Of a stretch of 64,000 nt of DNA, positions 54,646 through 62,673 are shown piece after piece (within the stretch, counting starts at the first letter, position 1; each line of letters begins with the position of its first letter). Below the pieces are notes generated by a model. It saw nothing but the letters and a program-made list of their open reading frames with translations, searched no databases and was not told the DNA's origin. Made by a program: the position numbers and the translations under genes. Source of the DNA: Haliea sp. (GTDB lineage Bacteria; Pseudomonadota; Gammaproteobacteria; Pseudomonadales; Halieaceae); NCBI GenBank assembly GCA_016704305.1, contig JADJAL010000001.1:124001-188000 (forward strand). Reading direction: 5' to 3'.

Positions 54646-55144
54646 AGGCAGCCAGCGGCCTCTTGGCGTACAGGTAACTGCGCTGCCAATAGGAAGCGCT
54701 GAGAAAATCCATGCGCACCACGCCGCCGCTACGGGGCGCATGCACGAAGCGGCCCTCGCCGACATAGATACCGGCATGACTGGGGCGACTGGGTGACTCC
54801 GTCGCGAAGATGACCAGGTCACCCGCCTGCAGGTTGGCCACTGCAACGGTCGGCGCATCGAGACGGTTCATCTCGGCGACGGTGCGCGGCATTTTAATGT
54901 CGGCACTCACGGCATAGACGTACTGGATCAGGCCGCTGCAATCGAACCCGCTATCGGGAGTGCTGCCCCCGTAACGATACGGCACGCCGACCTGCCCGAG
55001 CGCAGTGAAGAGTATTTCGTTTGCCGCGCCATATTTTTCAGGAAGCGACGGCTGTGGTTGTGGCGGCTGACTACTGCACCCTGCCAGCCACAGCAGGGCA
55101 CACACCATGAGGAATCCCACTGCGTCCCATCGTTTTTTATTCAT
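54635..55144 (-). CDS. NlpC/P60 family lipoprotein (peptidoglycan endopeptidase)
   Basis: A 169-residue lipoprotein: signal MVCALLWLAGC with lipobox Cys23, a short Pro/Gln-rich linker (QPPQPQPSLP), then an NlpC/P60 domain. The catalytic Cys69 lies in GFDCSGLIQYVY, His123 in SHAGIYVGEG and the third residue, His135, in RFVHAPRSGG. It should cut gamma-D-Glu-meso-DAP bonds in peptidoglycan in the periplasm. The start at 55144 gives the signal peptide; the longer open frame to 55222 does not. It is coupled to the SprT-like gene downstream. Confidence 0.92.
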   Translation of the reverse strand: MNKKRWDAVGFLMVCALLWLAGCSSQPPQPQPSLPEKYGAANEILFTALGQVGVPYRYGGSTPDSGFDCSGLIQYVYAVSADIKMPRTVAEMNRLDAPTVAVANLQAGDLVIFATESPSRPSHAGIYVGEGRFVHAPRSGGVVRMDFLSASYWQRSYLYAKRPLAAYGY

Positions 55145-55281
55145 AGTGTGTCTGCTGTATTGACTGCCCCTTGCGGGCATAGCGTATAGGTATCGGGCGC
55201 GAGATTCCAGATTCAAATTCACGCCCGAGGGCCGCTACAGGAGCGCCGCGAGAAGCCAGTACCCGCGGCGCTGCTGCGATA

Positions 55282-56577
55282 TCAGGGAGGAACCGACCCC
55301 CACCGCCCCGGCATTCTTCCCGTCCCAGGAGGTGATCTCTGCCAGACCGGTCCTGCCAATGCCGCCGCGTAGCCGATATCGTAGAGCTTTTGCATTGCCA
55401 CCGGATCAAAGGTTTCGTTATTGGTCAGCTGCACGTTTTCATCAATCGTGATCCAGTGATACTCCGATCCCTCGCGCATCGCATGGGCATAAATGCGAAA
55501 GAGATCGCCCACCACCGCCGGGGTGCTGGCCGCCTGGAAGGAGCGCCAGGCAATCGAGGTAATGGTACGGTTGGTGGTCGCGGTATCAGGCGCCAACTGG
55601 CCGTTGTGGATAACATAGATATCCTCTTGCGATTTCTCCCGCCCAGCCTCGCGGCGCAATTCACGCGAGCTGAACAGTGCCCCACCGTAAAACACATTGG
55701 CGGCCACGGCACCGTCGACATGCATTTCATCATAGCGACGACCGTTGGCTTCAACATCGAAGAAGACCGGCGAAAACGCGATGGGAATGGAGGCTGACGC
55801 CAACATGACCTTGCGGAACAACGGCAGCGCATCGGGGTGGCCACTGCTGGCGATAAGGCCCATATTCCAGATGACGAAGCGCTGTGAATCGAGGTCCACG
55901 GTACCAATGTACAGGCGTCGTCCGTTCTGGTGCGCCTGCGCTACGGCTTGCAACACCGCCTCATTGACGTGTCGTTCAAGTAGTAGTGTCAACGGGCTGG
56001 TATCGGCGATACCCTCGCCGAACAGCAGCTGACTGATAATCGCAGTGAACTCCCCCAACGCAAAGATGTCGCGTGATCGCGTGGTGGTATAGAACTCATG
56101 CAAGGCGGCGTCGCCGGACTGGCCGAGGAATGCAAAAGGCGCCATCAGCGCACCGGTGGACACACCTGTGACAACTTTAAAGACCGGCCGCGTACCCGTG
56201 GCGGACCAGCCATTGAGAAATCCGGCACCGAAGGCACCATTGGCACCACCGCCCGACAAGGCGAGGTGTGGATACAGTACGACACCCTCGGCGTTCACCG
56301 GAAAGTCTTGCTCCGACTCCTGTTCAAAGGATACTGCTTTGTCCTGCTCCATCAACGGGCTGGGCGCACCGGCTGGCGCACGCACGTTCGGCATGCCGGG
56401 GATAACAGCCTCGGACATCAGTTCTGGCGGCACGCCATTGCGTGGCAGCGAGCCACAAGCAGTGAGGCCCAGCGCAACAAGCAGCAGCATGCAGCGCGCA
56501 AACCACAGCGTGGGGCGCTGATGCGTCGTCACCAGGCCAGTGGCGAACCAACCGGCGCGCGACATGTCTACATTCAT
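55282..56577 (-). CDS. Patatin-like phospholipase lipoprotein
   Basis: A 431-residue protein from ATG 56577 with a GAGGAG ribosome-binding site. The signal region LLLVALGLTAC gives lipobox Cys41 after a long n-region. The patatin core shows the oxyanion loop LALSGGGANGAFGAG, nucleophile Ser140 in VTGVSTGAL (GxSxG), and catalytic Asp288 in HVDGAVAANV (DGA). It should hydrolyse phospholipid or lysophospholipid acyl esters and is probably membrane-anchored in the envelope. The open frame upstream to 56751 overlaps the amidohydrolase gene and is ignored. The C-terminus is Pro/Gly-rich. Confidence 0.92.
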   Translation of the reverse strand: MNVDMSRAGWFATGLVTTHQRPTLWFARCMLLLVALGLTACGSLPRNGVPPELMSEAVIPGMPNVRAPAGAPSPLMEQDKAVSFEQESEQDFPVNAEGVVLYPHLALSGGGANGAFGAGFLNGWSATGTRPVFKVVTGVSTGALMAPFAFLGQSGDAALHEFYTTTRSRDIFALGEFTAIISQLLFGEGIADTSPLTLLLERHVNEAVLQAVAQAHQNGRRLYIGTVDLDSQRFVIWNMGLIASSGHPDALPLFRKVMLASASIPIAFSPVFFDVEANGRRYDEMHVDGAVAANVFYGGALFSSRELRREAGREKSQEDIYVIHNGQLAPDTATTNRTITSIAWRSFQAASTPAVVGDLFRIYAHAMREGSEYHWITIDENVQLTNNETFDPVAMQKLYDIGYAAALAGPVWQRSPPGTGRMPGRWGSVPP

Positions 56578-56656
56578 TCCTGCTCTCCTCAAGGGGATTT
56601 CACTGCGCGCCCTCGCGGGCGCAACATTGCTTTTGTCGAATCGATGATTGTGCGTA

Positions 56657-57882
56657 TCAGGCCGTGCGGGCAAACAATGGCGCGGTTTCGAACACCGACC
56701 CCGCGAACACCTGGCCGTCCCGGCGCAGGCTGCGTTTGAGCACGAAGTCAAACAGCAGGACGTTGTACTTGCGCAGCCGGGCTAGTGGCTCGATGGCGGT
56801 GGCATCGAGCAGTTGTGCATCCACCAGCGCCTCAAGCGACACCAGGGGCACCACGCCGGGTAGCGGATAATCTGAGCCATTCAACAAGCGCGCGTGCCAG
56901 TCGCGCTGCTCCAGCAGCGCCGCGATCACGTGCATGCGATTGTACTGCGTGATAGCGGAAATATCGCCGTAAAGATTACCGCGATAACGCTCCTCCGCCA
57001 TCAGTTGCGCAAACAGGTCGAAGTTGCTCACCTCGCCCGCCCCGTCATGCGCACTGCCCAGCGAGGCGCAGTGCGCAACCACCACCGTGACGCCGGCGTC
57101 CAGTGGACGCCGCAGGCGCAGCGGGTTGCCCAGTTGTTCACCGAATCCCTTGACGGCGCGCTCATCACCACTGTGGCAAATCAACGGGATGCCGAGGGCT
57201 GCGAGCCGGGCGTAAAAGGGATCGCAGCGCGCATCGGCCGGGTCGATATTCTGCGCCGAGGGCAGCCATTTAATCGCCCGCGCGCCACGCGCGGCGGCAC
57301 TCGCCAGCCGCTCCAGCGCCTGCGGATCGTACGGATGGATCGATGCCACCCACTCGAAATGCTGCGGATGGCGCGCCGCCAGCGCGGCCACATAGTCATC
57401 AGGGACGTGAAATGTCGAATGCGCTTGCAGCGGCGCTCCGTTCTCATCCCGCGCCCAGTCGAAGCCAAACAGCATGACCCGGAATCCGGGGGCCATCTCG
57501 CGACACTGCATCAGCAGGCGCTCGACGAAGCTGCTGTCGGCGCGACCGTGCGCCTCGACTGCACAGGACGCATTGATATAGAACTCACGCTGCAGATAGC
57601 CAAGCGGATGCGAAAGCTGGTCCATCCGCGGGTTGTACCAGAGCCCGCTGCCCGAATCGCCGTCGCCAAAAACGTGGCAGTGCGTGTCCCCACCTTGCTG
57701 GCATCCAGTCCGTTCCACGCGGCGGTGACGAGGCTGTGCTCGCGCAGATCATCCGGCATCTCGAGCGCGCACTCATTGAAGAGTCCGTGGCGCAAAGAGA
57801 GGTCGCAGCCGGCCAGCACTGCGCAGGCAGCAAGACCGCCACCACGCACCAGACGCCTTCGCTGTTGTCCAAACGGCGTCAA
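56657..57882 (-). pseudogene. Amidohydrolase family (TIM-barrel) lipoprotein, one frameshift
   Basis: From TTG 57882 the frame has RRRLVRGGGLAACAVLAGC, a Tat-like and lipobox signal, then LVTAAWNGLDASKV. Near 57690 one base is missing (AAGGTGGGGACACG where GTGTGGGAC is expected). The next frame resumes WDTHCHVFGDGDSGSG, with the metal motif HxH, and MDQLSHPLGYLQREFYIN. Later motifs are WLPSAQNIDPADARCDPFY, LICHSGDE, VVVAHCASLGSAHD, YGDISAITQYN and NGSDYPLPG, the amidohydrolase-2 ligands. It is 12 bp after the YfcC-like carrier gene, so it is probably in the arginine operon. Substrate unknown. Confidence 0.85.
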
Positions 57883-57894
57883 GACGCGGCCATT

Positions 57895-59451
57895 TTACCG
57901 GGCGCCGCTCGCTGTGGCGGCAATGGCGAGGATCACACATGAAACAACAAGGAGTGCGACGAGCAGCGGCCAGACAAAACGCAGGTATTTATCATAATCA
58001 ACCTTGGCAATCGCCAACCCGCCCACCAGCACGACACTGGTCGGTGACACCATGAGAGCGAGACCGTGGCCGAGAATCCACGCGGTGATGGTGAGGGGCC
58101 GGCTGACGCTGGCGAAATCGGCCAGCGGCGCGAGCAGCGGCATCGCCAGTGCCGCGTGACCGGAGCTGGAGGGTATCAGAAACGCCAGCGGCACATTCAC
58201 CAGCAGCGCGGCAATAGCGAAGCCGCCCGCCGATGCGCCGGTGATGAGCTGCTCCATGGCATGGAGAATAGTGTCGAGGATCTGGGTGTTGGTCATGATC
58301 GCCGATACACCGCCCGCCAACAGCATGACCATGGCGGGATTCATCATGTCCGCGGCACCAGCCCCGATCAGGCGCACGATCTCCTTCTCATTCATCCGCG
58401 CAACCAGTCCGACCAGCACAGATGCAAGAATGAACAGCATCGCGAGCTGCGGAAACCACCAGTTGAGTTCGAACCAGAATGGCTGCACCCCGACGACCGT
58501 GTGGGTGATGTAATCATCGGCCGGGCCGGTGCTGCTGGCGAAGAGGCTGGACCACGGGATGACGGAGAAGATCATGGTGCCGAAAGCCAGCGCCGTGATG
58601 ACAAGCACGCATTTCTGGGTGCCGGTGAGGATTTCACTGTTAGTCGCCGCGGCTTGCTGTACGGATTCATCAAAGCCCACCAGTGACGCGCCAGGGTCGC
58701 GGCGCACCCGCGCCGCGTAGCGCAATACCCAGCCGATGGCCATGGCGCTCAGCAGCACCCACAGCAGCAAGCGTAGCGTGATGCCATCTCCGATACCCAC
58801 ATTGGCCTCGCCCGAGGCAACACCGATGGAGAATGGATTCACGGTGGCAGCCATCACGCCACTGAGGGCGCCGAGGATGATCATCGATGCCGTGACCATC
58901 CTGTCGTAGCCCAGCGCGGCCATGAGCGGTATGAACAGCGCGTAAAAACCGAACGTCTCCACCGAAAAACCCATGGTGGAGCCAAGCAGCGAAAACAACA
59001 TCATGATGGCGGCAATCAACATCCAACCGCGGCTGCGCAAGCGATTGGCCAGCGCGGCTACCGCCACTTCCAGGCTGCGAGTGGCGAAGCTGATGGAAAT
59101 GAACGCACCGATCGCCATGATGAAGACGATGACACCAATCTGCCCGAACAGGCGACCGACCGTCCGTGTATCCACAATGCCGCGTACGGGACTCAGCAGG
59201 CCGTAGATGCCATTGACCGGGGCGAGCACCAGTTGCTCGAGGCGCTCGCCCGAATCCAGCGGCGAGTCGATGCGCTGGTACGTGCCGGGGATCGGCGAAC
59301 CGTCCGCATCGGTGTCGTATTTCCCGGCGGGCACGAACAGTGCGGCGATCCAGACCAGCACCGTGACGATGGCGAGCGTGGTCACCGCGCTGGGAAAGCC
59401 AAAGCCCCCCTTCCGTGGTTGCGAAGGCGTGTCAGTCATGGGCGTGGCCAT
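57895..59451 (-). CDS. YfcC family carrier (DcuC/ArgI-type, 12-14 TM)
   Basis: A 518-residue polytopic membrane protein of the YfcC/C4-dicarboxylate-carrier family: FGFPSAVTTLAIVTVLVWIAA, IGAFISISFATRSLEVAVAALA, LFSLLGSTMGFSVETFGFYAL, NPFSIGVASGEANVGIGDG and IPSSSGHAALAMPLLAPLAD are the typical TM and pore-loop segments. Relatives are placed with arginine deiminase operons as basic amino acid or peptide-derived substrate carriers. ATG 59451 is preferred; TTG 59466 is possible. It lies 57 bp after arcA, so it is probably cotranscribed with arcA and the antiporter. Confidence 0.9.
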   Translation of the reverse strand: MATPMTDTPSQPRKGGFGFPSAVTTLAIVTVLVWIAALFVPAGKYDTDADGSPIPGTYQRIDSPLDSGERLEQLVLAPVNGIYGLLSPVRGIVDTRTVGRLFGQIGVIVFIMAIGAFISISFATRSLEVAVAALANRLRSRGWMLIAAIMMLFSLLGSTMGFSVETFGFYALFIPLMAALGYDRMVTASMIILGALSGVMAATVNPFSIGVASGEANVGIGDGITLRLLLWVLLSAMAIGWVLRYAARVRRDPGASLVGFDESVQQAAATNSEILTGTQKCVLVITALAFGTMIFSVIPWSSLFASSTGPADDYITHTVVGVQPFWFELNWWFPQLAMLFILASVLVGLVARMNEKEIVRLIGAGAADMMNPAMVMLLAGGVSAIMTNTQILDTILHAMEQLITGASAGGFAIAALLVNVPLAFLIPSSSGHAALAMPLLAPLADFASVSRPLTITAWILGHGLALMVSPTSVVLVGGLAIAKVDYDKYLRFVWPLLVALLVVSCVILAIAATASGAR

Positions 59452-59508
59452 GGAGTTCTCGATCAAGCTCTGTTGTGTGCTCTTGCACGCAATAGTAGCC
59501 GAGGGGTA

Positions 59509-60822
59509 TCAGAAATCCACGGCGTCCCGGATGATCGGGCAGGTCATGCAGTGGCCGCCGCCACGGCCGCGGCCGAGTTCGGCGCCGACGATGGTGATGA
59601 CTTCGACGCCCGCCTTGCGCAACAGCGTGTTGGTGTAGGTGTTGCGGTCGTACGCATAGACCACGCCGGGCGACGCGCAGACCAGGTTGGCGCCGCTGTC
59701 CCACTGTGTGCGCTCGCGCTGGTAGTCGCTGCCGCCGGCCTCGACGACGCGCAATTTCTTGAAGCCCAGCGCCTGCGCCACGACGTCAACAAACGGCTTT
59801 TTCTCAGCGTGCAGTTCGACACCGCTGGGATGGCTGCTGGGACGGTAGGAGAACGTGCGCGTCTGGTTCATGAAATCCGGCGCCAGCAGCACGCAATCAC
59901 GATCAGCGAATGTGAACACGGTATCGAGGTGCATGGCCGCGCGAATTTTCGGCATCGCAGCCACGATAACGCGCTCGGCAGCGCCCTTGGCAAACAGCGT
60001 GGCGGCGAGTTGGCTGATGGCCTGCCGGGAGGTGCGCTCGCTCATGCCGATCAACACGTTGCCTTTGCCAATTGGCATGACATCGCCGCCTTCCAGCGTG
60101 GCGAGGCCGTGGTCCTGCGTGGGGTCGCCCCACCAGACATTGACCTTGCCCGCGAAGTCGGGATGGAATTTGTAAATCGCGGTGGTGAGGATGGTCTCCT
60201 CATGCCGCGCCGGCCAGTACAGCGGATTGAGCGTCACGCCACCGTATATCCAGCACGTGGTGTCGCGCGTGTACAGCGTGTTCGGCAGCGGCGGCAGAAG
60301 GTATTCGGTGGCGCCCGCGGCCTCCTTGATGGTCTTCAGCGCCTTGCCGCCGGCGGTCTCGGGGAAATCGAGCGTGGACAAGCCGCCGATCAGCGTTTCG
60401 GCCAGGTCGCGATCACCGAGGCCATTGAGGTAGCTTTTCAGCTCGTCGACAAGGCCAAGGCCCACCTGGTTGGGTACCACCTGGTTGTCCAGTATCCACT
60501 TTTTGCCTTCCGGCACGGCGACTGTCTCGGCCAGCAGGTTGTGCATCTCCAACACTTCGATGCCGCGATCGCGCATCTTGGTGACAAAATCGAAGTGGTC
60601 GCGCTTGGCGTTCTCCACCCACAGCACATCGTCGAACAGCAGCTGGTCGCAGTTCGACGGCGTCAGCCGAGCGTGCGCCCGACCAGGTGCACAAACCATC
60701 ACCTTGCGTAGCTGTCCCACTTCCGAATGCACGCCGAACTTCGTCTCCGACGTATTAGCTTTGGTCTTTGACTTTGAATCCGACTTTGTCTTTGTCTGTG
60801 CCTTTGTCTTCACTTTTGCCAT
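59509..60822 (-). CDS. arcA: Arginine deiminase
   Basis: A 437-residue arginine deiminase that converts L-arginine to citrulline and ammonia. The catalytic Cys425 lies in GGGHCMTCPIIRD, which matches Cys406 of the Pseudomonas enzyme by position from the C-terminus. LYTRDTTCWIYGGV, LEGGDVMPIG and MHLDTVFTFADRDC carry the Asp/Glu/His guanidinium-binding residues. The first 28 residues are an unusual Lys/Thr/Ser/Ala repeat (KTKAQTKTK, SDSKSKTK) before the normal start FGVHSEVGQLRKV. That adds a basic tail absent from typical ArcA. ATG 60822 has GAGAGG upstream. It is 20 bp after the antiporter gene. arcB and arcC are not in the window. Confidence 0.96.
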   Translation of the reverse strand: MAKVKTKAQTKTKSDSKSKTKANTSETKFGVHSEVGQLRKVMVCAPGRAHARLTPSNCDQLLFDDVLWVENAKRDHFDFVTKMRDRGIEVLEMHNLLAETVAVPEGKKWILDNQVVPNQVGLGLVDELKSYLNGLGDRDLAETLIGGLSTLDFPETAGGKALKTIKEAAGATEYLLPPLPNTLYTRDTTCWIYGGVTLNPLYWPARHEETILTTAIYKFHPDFAGKVNVWWGDPTQDHGLATLEGGDVMPIGKGNVLIGMSERTSRQAISQLAATLFAKGAAERVIVAAMPKIRAAMHLDTVFTFADRDCVLLAPDFMNQTRTFSYRPSSHPSGVELHAEKKPFVDVVAQALGFKKLRVVEAGGSDYQRERTQWDSGANLVCASPGVVYAYDRNTYTNTLLRKAGVEVITIVGAELGRGRGGGHCMTCPIIRDAVDF

Positions 60823-60842
60823 TGCAAATTCCTCTCGTTAAA

Positions 60843-62336
60843 TCAGATGGTGAGATAGCCTGTGATCAAGCCAAACAGCGCATACAAGGCGCCGACAACA
60901 AATACCGCGAACACGACCCACTCGGATGTGGTGAATACCTGCTTGCTCTGCTCACGGCGCGTCTTCAAGTACAAGAGTGTACCTGGCGCATAGATCAGGA
61001 AGGACAGCACAAGGAACTTCATGCCGCCGGCATAGACCAGGAATATCGAGTAGATGGTCGCGAAAATCGCCACCAGCATGTCCTTGCGAAACTGTGCATC
61101 GCTGGGCGCGTAGGTCTCGCGCGTCAGCACCAGTTTCAGCAGATAGCCGGCAGACAGCAGGTAGGGCAATAGCGACAGGTGACTGCACAGCGACAGCGCG
61201 AAAGTGAACGCATCGGCCGAGAACAGCGTCGCTATCAACACTGCCTGCACCAACAGTGTGCTCATCAAAACCGCGTTGGTCGGCACCTGGGCCGCGTTCT
61301 CCTTGGCCAGGAACGCCGGCATGTCGCCCTTCTTGGCCGCGACTGCAAGCACCTCGGCCGCCATCAGGGACCATGCCAGGTAGGCGCCCAGCATAGAGAC
61401 GATGACGCCTATGCCGATGAAGGTCGCACCCCAGGGCCCGACTGCAGCCGCCAACACACCGCCCACCGAGGGCTGGCTCAGCGCCTGGATCTCTTCGCGC
61501 GGCATCACGCCGAAAGACAGGATGGACACCGACGCAAACAGAGCCAGCACACCGAGAAATCCAACCACGGTTGCGGTGCCCACATCCTCGCGGCGTTTCG
61601 CGAAGCGGGAGTAGTTGCTCGCGCCCTCGATGCCGAGGAACACGAACACAGTGATCAGCATCGTCGCCTTGACCTGCTCAAACAAATTGCCGTAATCCCC
61701 TACTACGGGTGTGGCTGCCTCCACGGGTATCAGGTCTCCGTGGGCATGCAGGTATTCCTGGGTTGCGGCCACGCCGCCCCACAGGTTGCCGACAAAAACA
61801 TCCGCATTGAAAGCAAAGATCATCAACACCAGGAACACGATCAGCGGAATTATCTTGGCGATAGTAACGATCTTGTTGATCGCCGCCGCTTCCTTGGTAC
61901 CGCGCATCACAAGAAAGTAGAAGGCCCAGATGCCGATCGACGACACCGCCACGGCACTGACCGTATTGCCGTCGCCAAAGAAGGGGAACACGCCGCCGAG
62001 CGTCGACTTGATCAGCACCCAATACGACACGTTGCCGACGCAGGCGCTGGCCCAGTAGCCGAAGGCGGAGGCAAAGCCGAGGTAAGGGCCGAAACCTGCA
62101 CGGGCGTATGCATAAACACCCGCGTCGAGATCGGGTTTGCGATTGGCCAGCGTCTGGAAGACGAAGGCCAGCATCAACATACCGAGGCCGGCGATGACCC
62201 AGGCGATCAACGCGCCGTAGACACCGGTGGCCATTGCGAAGTTGCGGGGGATGGAGAACACGCCAGCGCCCACCATGCCACCGACCACCATCGCGGTGAG
62301 CGTCATCAACGGCATTTTTTGTTCTGTCGTAGCCAT
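60843..62336 (-). CDS. arcD: Arginine/ornithine-type amino acid antiporter (APC family)
   Basis: A 497-residue APC-family membrane protein with the N-terminal LTAMVVGGMVGAGVFSIPRNFA motif of the ArcD/basic amino acid antiporter subfamily. Next are AYARAGFGPYLGFASAFGYWAS, VFLGIEGASNYSRFAKRREDVG and LAAAVGPWGATFIGIG. It should exchange arginine for ornithine or citrulline to feed the deiminase. ATG 62336 has a strong AGGAGGAG site. It is the first gene of an operon arcD-arcA-YfcC-amidohydrolase on the minus strand. Substrate is inferred from family and arcA. Confidence 0.9.
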   Translation of the reverse strand: MATTEQKMPLMTLTAMVVGGMVGAGVFSIPRNFAMATGVYGALIAWVIAGLGMLMLAFVFQTLANRKPDLDAGVYAYARAGFGPYLGFASAFGYWASACVGNVSYWVLIKSTLGGVFPFFGDGNTVSAVAVSSIGIWAFYFLVMRGTKEAAAINKIVTIAKIIPLIVFLVLMIFAFNADVFVGNLWGGVAATQEYLHAHGDLIPVEAATPVVGDYGNLFEQVKATMLITVFVFLGIEGASNYSRFAKRREDVGTATVVGFLGVLALFASVSILSFGVMPREEIQALSQPSVGGVLAAAVGPWGATFIGIGVIVSMLGAYLAWSLMAAEVLAVAAKKGDMPAFLAKENAAQVPTNAVLMSTLLVQAVLIATLFSADAFTFALSLCSHLSLLPYLLSAGYLLKLVLTRETYAPSDAQFRKDMLVAIFATIYSIFLVYAGGMKFLVLSFLIYAPGTLLYLKTRREQSKQVFTTSEWVVFAVFVVGALYALFGLITGYLTI

Positions 62337-62673
62337 ATCTCCTCCTATGAGTTGCGACCAGGAGCCTGGTCTTGGAGCCACGGAGCGCTTGCTCTAACAA
62401 CGCTTGCAGCTACTTTTTCATCTGGACTACCGCTTAAAATAAAACGCGCTATCGGTGCAGACGAATGTGTCCTGCAGTTTATTCGATGTATGAGACAGAT
62501 TTGTGTCCAGCGCAGCTGCCGGCGCTAATTTGTAACAGGTCTTCTAGCCCAAGACAATCTAAAAATAAAATGTAACTCGCCGGGTAGCTTCGACCCCATG
62601 CAGGTGATATAAAATGGCTGGCGGCGATGTTTCACGGAGAGTACATCGCCACACTGCCAACAGGATAAAAACG
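62337..62673. other. Divergent intergenic region with small hairpin
   Basis: It holds the presumed promoters of arcD (minus) and the TPR-barrel gene (plus). One 8-bp hairpin is clear: GGCGATGT (62623-62630) and ACATCGCC (62643-62650), ending 23 bp before ATG 62674. No FNR or arginine-repressor box was convincing and no ORF is supported. Confidence 0.5.

Noticed and set aside
62337..62673. FNR or ArgR box in front of arcD
   Set aside because: No TTGAT-N4-ATCAA or ARG-box-like dyad was convincing by eye.
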